NCBI GenBank assembly: GCA_014190175.1
Contig: BJFZ01000038.1
Location: forward strand, 1 to 11,872
Length of the DNA stretch: 11,872 nucleotides
Reading direction: 5' to 3'
Source of the DNA: Actinomycetes bacterium
GTDB taxonomy: Bacteria > Actinomycetota > Actinomycetes > Nanopelagicales > Nanopelagicaceae
Positions 6,351 through 11,872 of this stretch are shown piece after piece. Under the pieces are notes generated by a model. That model did not search any database and was not told where the DNA came from. It was given only the letters and a program-made list of their open reading frames with translations. How positions within the stretch are numbered: position 1 is the stretch's first letter; the number at the start of each line of letters is the position of its first letter. The position numbers were made by a program, and so were the translations under genes.

Positions 6351-7484
6351 TTACCGATAACTGACCCAACGTGGAGGACCATCTAATGCATCAGAGATTT
6401 CAGGAAGATCAGGGATTGCTAATTTAAAACCTTTTCCATCATGGGTAATACCAGATGAGCGTTGATCAAGAATTAACTCGGCCAATGGATCGACGCTAGC
6501 TCCAGGGGCTGAATATTCGATGGAGAAAGTTGGTGAATCGACAATAGAAGCAATCTGATGGTGAATTGCATCGTAGACATGCCATGAGATTGCAAGCTCA
6601 CTTTTTTCCATGTAATCATTGAGCAATATCATCCTTGATAATCCTCCTTGACAGGTGGCATCTATTCGTAGAATATCTAGAGCTCCAGTTTCGATAAAGA
6701 CTTGTGGGTGGTAGAGATGAGTCTCGTCATCGCCACTCGCAAGGGGAACATCAAGCATTCGTCGTAACTGGACTAGCTCTGCAATACTTCCGGGTATAAA
6801 AGGATCTTCAACCCAAGCAAGATCTAAGCCACGAACGATTTCAAATGCATCTTTTGCGCTCCTACATGACCAGGCAAGATCTGTAGCCACCGGACAAAGG
6901 CCGGTTGCTAAAGCGGCTTCGATTCGCTCTCGAGTTTTAATCGGATTGGCACCGACAGGCAGTTTAACTCCGACAGCACCCGCAGCAACGGCCGCTTCCA
7001 CTTCCCAGGCGATCTCTTCAGGTCCACGTGAGGGCGGGTAACCGATAACAGCCCAAATGGGATGGGCCTGTTCAATTTTTCCGAAATTTTCTACTACGGT
7101 AATTTTTTTATGACGGGCAACAGCATCATGCACAGATAAATCTACAAGTGAGAGTCCGCGCAATGAGGCACCAGAGGAGAGTGGAGCACTCATTCTTCGT
7201 AACAGCCGATCAAAAGTTGCAATCGGATCTCCATCAAATATCTCTTTGTATGGCTCAGCAATCAGAGTATTGATACTGTGGGCAACAGGTGTACCCCGAT
7301 CGAGTGAAAAAGCATTTCCCTTGGTGCCATCTTCTAGCTCTGTGGTTACAACCGCAAAATCTCGGGCACTGATGACATATTGTCCCAGCACAACTGGTGA
7401 AGGAAGGCGCAGAGTTATACGGCGAGCAGAAAGGTTTTTGATTCTAGGGATAGATTCCTTCCCCTGACTAAGAGAATCAATCAC
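6351..7484 (-). CDS. Enolase-superfamily enzyme, MR/MLE-like, divergent active site
   Basis: A mandelate-racemase/muconate-lactonizing-type enzyme, expected to abstract the proton alpha to a carboxylate and then dehydrate, epimerise or cycloisomerise. I start it at GTG 7484 (377 aa), which overlaps the SDR stop as GTGATTGA; the frame is open to 7556, but that would lie inside the SDR gene. The capping domain begins near residue 15 (IKNLSARRITLRLP). Barrel landmarks (GTG numbering): VGVKLPVG with Lys174 and Pro176 where KxK is normal; first metal ligand Asp202 (ATDLAWS); second Glu226 (WVEDP); third among Asp252/Asp253/Glu254 (ASGDDET); Asp275 (LRIDATCQGG) and His302 (SWH), a possible His/Asp catalytic dyad. 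The second Lys being Pro argues for catalysis by the His face only. Last gene of the RidA-SDR-enolase operon. Exact reaction unknown. Confidence 0.85.
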   Translation of the reverse strand: MIDSLSQGKESIPRIKNLSARRITLRLPSPVVLGQYVISARDFAVVTTELEDGTKGNAFSLDRGTPVAHSINTLIAEPYKEIFDGDPIATFDRLLRRMSAPLSSGASLRGLSLVDLSVHDAVARHKKITVVENFGKIEQAHPIWAVIGYPPSRGPEEIAWEVEAAVAAGAVGVKLPVGANPIKTRERIEAALATGLCPVATDLAWSCRSAKDAFEIVRGLDLAWVEDPFIPGSIAELVQLRRMLDVPLASGDDETHLYHPQVFIETGALDILRIDATCQGGLSRMILLNDYMEKSELAISWHVYDAIHHQIASIVDSPTFSIEYSAPGASVDPLAELILDQRSSGITHDGKGFKLAIPDLPEISDALDGPPRWVSYR

Positions 7485-8259
7485 GATTCCACGGAATTCT
7501 TCGTGGGGTAAAACCACCATCGATTGTGAGCATCTCACCGGTAATGTAACTGGCATCGTTGGAGAGAAGGAATTTCACCCCAGCCGCAATCTCATCTGCC
7601 TCTCCAAAGCGCTCCATCGCATGCATGGTCCGGATAGTGGGATCAACACCGCCCGATCGAATTCCGGCTTCTAGGAGTGGGGTAATGATGTAGCCAGGAA
7701 CAACAGCATTAACTCGGATTCCAAACTCTGCCCACTCAACGGCGAGGGTTCTTGTAATTGAGTCAATACCAGCTTTTGATGCGGCATAACCCACACGACG
7801 GGGCCAACCAAAGATATGTGAGACAGATGAGAAATTGACTATGGCACCTGGAAGTTTATTATTAATCCAAAATCTTCCCGCAGATTGATTGCAGAAAAAA
7901 GTACCATCAAGGTGGCAACTAATCATGGCCCGCCATTCTTCTGGAGTCGTTTCAATACTATTTTTATTTGTGGCATAACCAGCCGCAGCGATCAGCCCAG
8001 TAAATCTTTTTTTCCAGTCGAGCACTCCCTTAAAGGAATCTTGAACTGATTGATAATCAGATACATCAGTTTGAAAAAACTTTATACGGTCTCTACCAAA
8101 TTCAGTAATTAACTCTTGACTTTTTCCCTCTTTCAAATCTAAAAGGGCGATATTGACTTTTGGCCAATCGTCAAGAACTCGATGTGCTGAGGCATAACCA
8201 AGCCCACTGGTGCCACCTGTAATGATTATTGTTTCATGGTCAATATAAATGCGATTCAT
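7477..8259 (-). CDS. Short-chain dehydrogenase/reductase (classical SDR)
   Basis: An NAD(P)-dependent oxidoreductase, 260 aa, single Rossmann domain. Cofactor loop TGGTSGLG (14-21). Asp41 at the end of beta2 (LLDLKEG) points to NAD(H) rather than NADP(H). The NNAG motif is AAAG (91-94). The catalytic Ser145 (NFSSVS), Tyr158 and Lys162 (YAASK) have the standard spacing. PGYIITP (about 189-195) and ITGEMLTIDGGF near the end are typical of the family. The Asn of the usual N-S-Y-K tetrad is replaced by His116 (CHLDGTF). The start is ATG 8259, 21 bases after the RidA stop, with only a weak purine-rich ribosome-binding site. In context it would oxidise a hydroxyl of the imported compound or a keto-deoxy intermediate made by an enolase-family dehydratase, comparable to the SDR step of the non-phosphorylating L-fuconate route; this is inference. 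Confidence 0.92.
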   Translation of the reverse strand: MNRIYIDHETIIITGGTSGLGYASAHRVLDDWPKVNIALLDLKEGKSQELITEFGRDRIKFFQTDVSDYQSVQDSFKGVLDWKKRFTGLIAAAGYATNKNSIETTPEEWRAMISCHLDGTFFCNQSAGRFWINNKLPGAIVNFSSVSHIFGWPRRVGYAASKAGIDSITRTLAVEWAEFGIRVNAVVPGYIITPLLEAGIRSGGVDPTIRTMHAMERFGEADEIAAGVKFLLSNDASYITGEMLTIDGGFTPRRIPWNRD

Positions 8260-8280
8260 TTTTTTCTTTCTTCAAAGAAT

Positions 8281-8670
8281 TTACTCGACATAAAGAGTCA
8301 TTTCAACCTCTACACAAAGTTCAGGGAGCATCAAACGGCTAATTTCAACAAAAGATGAAGCCGGTAAAATATCAGCAAAATATTCGCCATGTGCTTTTCC
8401 CACGCCGGCCCAATCATCTATGTTTGTAAGATACACTCTAGTTCTTATAACATTTTCAAACGACGCATCAAGTTCATGCACCGCTTTTCTAATCTCTTCT
8501 AGGATATATTTAGTCTGGCCATAAGCATCATTAGGAAACATCACTTGGCCATCACGCGTAGTTGAGCTTGTTCCAGCAACTTCAATAAGATTTCCCATTT
8601 TTACTGCCCGAGAATAGCCAACAATCGGCGCCCAAGGTCTATTTCCATCTACACGTCGAATATTGCCCAT
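8281..8670 (-). CDS. RidA/YjgF/YER057c-family protein lacking the catalytic Arg
   Basis: 129 aa, the normal length for the trimeric Rid fold. Recognisable family features: VGYSRAVKMGNLIEVAGT (17-34) at the N-terminal sheet, QTKYILEEI (52-60), FENVIRTRVYLTNIDDW (71-87), HGEYF (94-98) and a C-terminal VEVEMTLYV strand. Archetypal RidA proteins that hydrolyse enamines/imines have P-A-R-S here, with Arg105 binding the substrate carboxylate. This one has P-A-S-S (103-106), so Arg is Ser105. It thus resembles the Rid subfamilies without that Arg, whose functions are mostly unknown. The start is ATG 8670 with AGGAG (complement of 8678-8682) 7 bases upstream. First gene of the operon with the SDR and enolase-family enzyme; an accessory role in the same pathway is likely, but imine deamination is doubtful. 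Confidence 0.9.
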   Translation of the reverse strand: MGNIRRVDGNRPWAPIVGYSRAVKMGNLIEVAGTSSTTRDGQVMFPNDAYGQTKYILEEIRKAVHELDASFENVIRTRVYLTNIDDWAGVGKAHGEYFADILPASSFVEISRLMLPELCVEVEMTLYVE

Positions 8671-8702
8671 AACTCAACTCCTAAAGTTTCATATCTTAAG
8701 AG

Positions 8703-8731
8703 ATTTTAGCGAGATATTTTTTCAAGGTCAA
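8703..8731 (-). promoter_or_regulatory. Promoter of the RidA-SDR-enolase operon
   Basis: Reading the minus strand, TTGACC (8731-8726) and TAAAAT (8708-8703) are 17 bases apart and match sigma70-type hexamers at 5/6 each. AT-rich sequence upstream (8732-8760, TATATA-rich) could act as an UP element. Transcription would start near 8696, a ~26-base leader before ATG 8670. An 8-bp palindrome TCTTAAGA (8694-8701) lies at the start point. The operon therefore need not depend on read-through from the LacI gene. Confidence 0.7.
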
Positions 8732-8809
8732 GACTTTATATATCTTTTTATATATTTGATTATTGTGAAATCTATTAATTAGAGTTACCAGATTATTATC
8801 CTTAATCAC

Positions 8810-9850
8810 TTAGATGCCACCTTGAGAACTTTCTCGCGCAATAAATTGGGTTTCAATCATACTAATTCGTGACTCCGCACCATCGAGGCCGTCTAAGAGT
8901 AATAGAGCTGCTTCACGCCCCATTTCCATCGGGTCGCGATAAACGGTGGAGATATTAGCAGAAAAAATTTCCAGATAAGAGAGTGTATCAAGAGCTATAA
9001 AGGCGACATCTATGCCCATAGTAAGGTTGCATTGTTTAAATGCTTGGCTAATTCCCATGAGAGCACCAATTCCACCAGCGAGAAATGCAGTTGGTGGTGA
9101 TTTGCGGTGTAAAAGACTCAGGGCATGAGAGAGAGCATAATCTGCATCAAAGCCACCAATTGCAAGTAAATCAGGATGGATCGGTAAATTGGCATCTTTA
9201 AGAGCCTTGGTGAATCCTTGGAGACGATTTCTCGTTGGATATATATTATTCGAGCCAGTGATAAGAGCAATCTCGCAATGACCAGATTTAGCTAAACTCA
9301 TTACTGCTTCGTAAACTCCGGTTGCATGATTTGCAACAACAGCACTAATGTTAATGTCACTTACTTCTCTGTCAAGAAGAATAATGGGACAGTGTGCGGA
9401 GCGTAAATTTTTCTTGAGATAGGGTGAATCTTCTGCAACTAATGATGCGATAATTCCGTCAACTCTTCTTTTCCGAAGTAGAGAGAAGTTTTGATTCTCA
9501 TTTTCAATACTCCCATCAGAGTTCACTAAGATCATCGAGTAGCCATTGCGTCGAAGCTCTCGCTCACATGATTGCGCGATGAGAGTAAATAAAGGGTTAT
9601 TAATGTCACGAACCAAAAAACCAATTGTTCGAGAAACACCACTTCTTAAAGCTTGTGCATTTAGATTAGGTTCATACCCCAGTTTTTCAGCGGCTTTATG
9701 CACCCGTATTTTCATCTTCTCAGAGACGTGAGGATGACCAGAAAGAACGCGAGAGACGCTAGAGATAGCGGCATCGGCATCCGCGGCAACATCACGGATA
9801 GTTACTCTGCGGCCCATATCCCCTGGATTTTCTGACTTATCTCCTGCCAC
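8810..9850 (-). CDS. LacI/GalR-family transcriptional regulator
   Basis: 346 aa. An N-terminal helix-turn-helix at about 17-41 (VTIRDVAADADAAISSVSRVL) is followed by the usual VHKAAEKLGYEPN and the hinge helix with Leu68 (AQALRSG), which inserts in the minor groove at a central CG step. The periplasmic-binding-protein-like effector domain runs from about 75 (IGFLVRDINNPLF) to the end. The recognition helix differs from most relatives: the common G-V-S-x-x-T-V-S reads A-A-I-S-S-V-S. The start is GTG 9850, supported by AAAGGAA 6-7 bases upstream; Met12 is an alternative. It lies between the two metabolic transcription units, same strand as the RidA operon and divergent from the second enolase-family gene. 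A LacI-type operator lies in the divergent gap, so it is probably the local, autoregulated repressor. The effector is unknown. Confidence 0.93.
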   Translation of the reverse strand: MAGDKSENPGDMGRRVTIRDVAADADAAISSVSRVLSGHPHVSEKMKIRVHKAAEKLGYEPNLNAQALRSGVSRTIGFLVRDINNPLFTLIAQSCERELRRNGYSMILVNSDGSIENENQNFSLLRKRRVDGIIASLVAEDSPYLKKNLRSAHCPIILLDREVSDINISAVVANHATGVYEAVMSLAKSGHCEIALITGSNNIYPTRNRLQGFTKALKDANLPIHPDLLAIGGFDADYALSHALSLLHRKSPPTAFLAGGIGALMGISQAFKQCNLTMGIDVAFIALDTLSYLEIFSANISTVYRDPMEMGREAALLLLDGLDGAESRISMIETQFIARESSQGGI

Positions 9851-9901
9851 GGTCTGTTCCTTTCCTACTCGATTGCTGAAACAGTTCCAGCGCTACCAGT
9901 T

Positions 9902-9931
9902 CTTATGACAAAGGTTTTACATCAAAGACAA
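9902..9931 (-). promoter_or_regulatory. Possible promoter of the LacI-family gene
   Basis: Reading the minus strand, TTGTCT (9931-9926) and CATAAG (9907-9902) are 18 bases apart, each matching the -35/-10 consensus at 4/6. The operator at 9950-9961 lies upstream of this -35. Confidence 0.35.
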
Positions 9932-9944
9932 TTAATGTTACTCT
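9916..9944 (+). promoter_or_regulatory. Possible promoter of the second enolase-family gene
   Basis: TTTACA (9916-9921) and TACTCT (9939-9944) are 17 bases apart. The -35 is 5/6 but the -10 only 3/6. If used, transcription starts near 9951, inside the LacI-type operator, which is the classic arrangement for repression. Confidence 0.3.
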
Positions 9945-9949
9945 ACGTT

Positions 9950-9961
9950 GGAAACGATTCC
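9950..9961. promoter_or_regulatory. LacI-type operator GGAAACGATTCC
   Basis: A 12-bp near-palindrome centred on CG: the left half GGAAAC and the complement of the right half GGAATC agree at 5 of 6 positions. Many LacI/GalR-family regulators bind palindromes with a central CG step and this kind of purine-rich half-site. It lies 28 bases before the second enolase-family ATG and 100 bases before the LacI-family GTG, in their shared divergent spacer. The likely ligand is the adjacent regulator. Confidence 0.65.
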
Positions 9962-9988
9962 TAGAGTTTTCCATGAGAAAAGAAGCAG

Positions 9989-11116
9989 ATGAATCTGACC
10001 ATCGTAGCCATCGAGACCGAACAGATTAGGGTTCCACTCGATAGAGTCTATAAGGGTAGCCATTACAAGATGACCCATCGTTCCACCATCCTCACGCGGA
10101 TTTATACCGAGGGTGGATTAGTGGGTGAGGCTTACGCTGGTGATGAAGATACTGGGCTGGCTGAGATAGACCAGATTATCCACGAAGAGATTGCACCGAA
10201 TTTATTTGGTGAAGATGGGGGTGCAATTGAATATTGCTGGAATCTTGCACGACCTGCAACATGGAATATATTGCGAGACCGTCGTCTTGGCTTAGTAGCT
10301 ACCGCCTCAATAGATCTTACGCTTTGGGACCTCTTTGCTAAATCTCTCTCAATTCCCCTTCACAAACTCTGGGGTGGCTATAGAAACTGGATTCCTGTAA
10401 TCACCATTGGTGGGTATTACAACAGCAATATTTCGATTCAAGAAGAGGTCGAATCATTAGTGGAGCAGGGCTTTGCCGGGATGAAATTCAAAGTGGGTGG
10501 CCTCACACCAAAAGAAGATGTAGTCCGTTTTCGAGAGGCGCAAAAGTACGGTGGGGATAACTTCCGTATCGCTGTTGATGCTAATCAAGGATACTCACTT
10601 CCGCAGGCGATTGAGTTTTCACAGATTGTCCGTGATGACAACCTACTCTGGTTTGAGGAGCCATGTAATTGGCAAAACGATAAGCGATCGATGCGTGATG
10701 TTCGATTTTTAGGTGGAGTACCAGTCTGTGCTGGACAGACAGAGTTTTCTGCTGCTGCATGTCGTGACCTTATGGAAATTGGTGCTATCGATTTTTGTAA
10801 CTTTGATTCATCATGGTCAGGTGGACCGACAGAGTGGCGGCGAGCCGCGGCCACTGCCCATCTTTATGACGTACAGATGGCCCACCATGAGGAGCCACAA
10901 GCAGCATCACACTTACTCGCCTCAATTCCTCATGGAACTTATCTAGAGTTCTTTCATAAAACCCGCGATCCGATCTGGCATAACATGATTGCTAATCGTC
11001 CACCCCTCAAAGATGGATACATTACACTCTCAGATGACCCAGGGCTGGGTTGGGAGTTAGATCGAGATTATGCTGCAAAATATAGGATTAACACCCGACG
11101 GAGCGAACGTGCATAG
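9989..11116 (+). CDS. Enolase-superfamily enzyme, mandelate racemase subgroup, complete active site
   Basis: 375 aa from ATG 9989 (weak AGAAG upstream). The capping domain covers about 1-130, then the barrel. Every expected residue is seen: Lys166-Phe-Lys168 (GMKFKVGG), metal ligands Asp197 (AVDANQGY), Glu223 (WFEEP) and Glu252 (AGQTE), Asp273 (NFDSSWSGG) with His299/His300 (MAHHEEP) as the His/Asp dyad, and Glu320 (YLEFF) at the place where mandelate racemase has its Glu electrophile. Both acid/base faces are thus available, which allows racemisation, epimerisation or acid-sugar dehydration. The C-terminal DDPGLGWELD is typical of the family. It is divergent from the LacI-family regulator with an operator between, and is probably under its control. 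The specific substrate is not identifiable; an acid-sugar dehydratase or an epimerase are the leading options. Confidence 0.92.
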   Translation: MNLTIVAIETEQIRVPLDRVYKGSHYKMTHRSTILTRIYTEGGLVGEAYAGDEDTGLAEIDQIIHEEIAPNLFGEDGGAIEYCWNLARPATWNILRDRRLGLVATASIDLTLWDLFAKSLSIPLHKLWGGYRNWIPVITIGGYYNSNISIQEEVESLVEQGFAGMKFKVGGLTPKEDVVRFREAQKYGGDNFRIAVDANQGYSLPQAIEFSQIVRDDNLLWFEEPCNWQNDKRSMRDVRFLGGVPVCAGQTEFSAAACRDLMEIGAIDFCNFDSSWSGGPTEWRRAAATAHLYDVQMAHHEEPQAASHLLASIPHGTYLEFFHKTRDPIWHNMIANRPPLKDGYITLSDDPGLGWELDRDYAAKYRINTRRSERA

Positions 11117-11158
11117 TACGAAGGTGAGCCTGGGCTAAAAACTGAAAAAAGTCATAGC

Positions 11159-11178
11159 AGCCCTTGATTCAAAGGGTT
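11159..11178 (+). terminator. Weak terminator-like hairpin after the second enolase-family gene
   Basis: AGCCCTT (11159-11165) pairs with AAGGGTT (11172-11178) through 7 positions including one G-U, loop GATTCA, followed by TTAATTATC. It begins 43 bases after the stop. The U tract is poor. CTGGGC (11130-11135) and GCCCAG (11197-11202) could form an outer long-range stem around it. Confidence 0.35.
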
Positions 11179-11215
11179 TAATTATCTCTCTAGTTGGCCC
11201 AGATGTGTTTCGCCT

Positions 11216-11251
11216 ATAAAAATGCAAGTCTTCGCCTCCGAGCGCGAAGAC
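11216..11251 (-). terminator. Intrinsic terminator of the truncated lyase gene
   Basis: Reading the minus strand, GTCTTCGC and GCGAAGAC (11251-11244 and 11235-11228) form a perfect 8-bp stem with an 8-base loop, followed by TTGCATTTTTAT (to 11216). The stem starts 2 bases after the TGA of the lyase frame (11255-11253). A preserved terminator suggests this gene end was once, or still is, transcribed. Confidence 0.7.
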
Positions 11252-11252
11252 G

Positions 11253-11816
11253 TCAATCATTAAGTCTAGTTTTGAAGAATAATTCTGCTCGGGCTACGGT
11301 TTTGGCGGCTTGGCGCCGGGAGGCTTCGTCAATCATTTGATCACCTTCTAAGGATGCTCCTCTACCTTGAGCAAGCGCTGCTTCATATTGCGTGATTAAA
11401 TCCTTTGCGGCGTGATATTCCTCTTGATTTGTTGTGAAGATTCGATTACAAAGATCAATCTGATCCGGATGCAGAATCCATTTACCGTCAAAGCCCATTA
11501 CATGGACCCGAGTTGCACTCATCTCAAATTTTTCCAAGTTACGGATATCCACCTCGGGGCCATCAAAGACAAGTTTTCCTGCCGCTCGCCCAGCTACCAA
11601 AATCTTTATTAATGGATAAGTAAAGAGCGCATCAGATTCGCCGGCAGTAGTTGCTCCGAGGTCTGCCATAAAATCTAAGGGACCAAATGAGAGCGACCCG
11701 GTTCTTTGATGTGCTGCAATTTTATTCACGTTGATGAGACCAACTGCACTTTCAATTTGAACGTCAAGGTTATTTCTGTTTGGATAGTAAATATAGCAAC
11801 GCGGACAAATTGGTAT
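11253..11816 (-). pseudogene. 5'-truncated CitE-like lyase (HpcH/HpaI / citrate lyase beta family)
   Basis: The frame is open from 11816 (just after an in-frame TAA at 11819-11817) to TGA 11255-11253, 187 codons. Similarity to CitE/malyl-CoA-lyase-type proteins begins abruptly near 11770 at [14 protein letters not shown]. Clear landmarks follow: the metal-ligand Glu (QIES), FGPLDFMADLG with the second acidic ligand, AAGKLVFDGPEVDIRN, MGFDGKWILHPDQI and the C-terminal GDQMIDEASRRQAAK. The N-terminal ~120-130 residues of the barrel, with the usual conserved Arg and LEDAV-type segment, are missing, and none of the three minus-strand frames to the window edge shows them. No ATG exists in the remaining frame; the only good internal start codon is GTG 11729, which would cut the barrel further. 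It is most likely a gene remnant. A frameshift outside the window or a sequencing error near 11780-11819 are alternatives. Confidence 0.7.
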
Positions 11817-11817
11817 T

Positions 11818-11831
11818 TAATCGTACGATTA
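11818..11831. promoter_or_regulatory. Perfect 14-bp palindrome TAATCGTACGATTA
   Basis: TAATCGTACGATTA equals its own reverse complement. It lies just upstream of the truncated lyase frame and 41 bases from the window edge, in AT-rich, non-coding-looking sequence. It has the size and symmetry of a dimeric repressor operator (GntR- or TetR-like sites are comparable), perhaps for a gene starting beyond the window. Its regulator is unknown. Confidence 0.5.
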
Positions 11832-11872
11832 GTTTGAAAGATAGTTTTGCTAAAATGGACGACTAAATAGAC

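Noticed and set aside
7485..7556. Longer N-terminus for the KxP enolase-family gene (start at 7556 or 7520)
   Set aside because: It would overlap the conserved C-terminal coding region of the SDR by up to 80 bases. GTG 7484 gives a short overlap and a normal N-terminus, though its ribosome-binding site is weak.
9973..10030. Small leader ORF before the second enolase-family gene (ATG 9973)
   Set aside because: It has no ribosome-binding site, overlaps the real start in another frame, and encodes a short low-complexity polar peptide.

Overview
The window looks like part of a mid-to-low GC (by eye roughly 43-46% GC), compact actinobacterial genome. The AT-rich spacing, frequent GTG and TTG starts, actinobacterial-style signal peptide and short stop/start overlaps would fit a freshwater planktonic lineage such as acI/Nanopelagicales. 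That placement is inference from general character, not a search result. No mobile element, CRISPR array, tRNA or rRNA was recognised.

Layout. At 1-368 (minus) is the N-terminal third of an MFS exporter cut by the window edge. A long, mostly non-coding stretch (369-877) follows. It holds a possible structured RNA or tiny ORF (487-606), a cluster of TGGAAAT-type half-sites (658-690) and a good sigma70-like promoter (754-782). From 878 to 6262 (plus) runs a complete peptide/oligopeptide-class (Opp/Dpp) ABC importer: secreted binding protein, strong intercistronic hairpin, two permeases and two ATPases. The last four genes are joined by stop/start overlaps. Convergent to it is a minus-strand catabolic operon: RidA-like protein (8670-8281), SDR dehydrogenase (8259-7477) and an enolase-superfamily enzyme (7484-6351), driven by a well-formed promoter at 8703-8731. 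Upstream and in the same direction is a LacI-family regulator (9850-8810). Divergent from it is a second enolase-superfamily enzyme (9989-11116). A LacI-type operator, GGAAAC/GATTCC, lies between these two. The right end carries a 5'-truncated CitE/HpcH-type lyase (minus, 11816-11253) with its own terminator, and a perfect 14-bp palindrome at 11818-11831.

How it may work together (inference). The ABC importer brings in a small carboxylate-bearing or conjugated substrate. One MR/MLE enzyme with a complete active site (KxK, three acidic metal ligands, His/Asp) and a second, divergent one (KxP) would epimerise or dehydrate it. The SDR would oxidise or reduce an intermediate, and the RidA-like protein would have an accessory role. 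The LacI-family protein is probably the local substrate-responsive repressor. The substrate cannot be named from sequence alone. Acid sugars (the enolase-family dehydratase plus SDR logic of non-phosphorylating L-fuconate or L-rhamnonate routes) and modified amino acids or dipeptides are both reasonable.

Several family-defining residues are changed: no Arg at the RidA catalytic position, Pro for the second Lys of KxK in one enolase-family enzyme, His for the Q-loop Gln of one ATPase, and His for Asn in the SDR. The cluster therefore looks like a non-standard version of a familiar pathway type.
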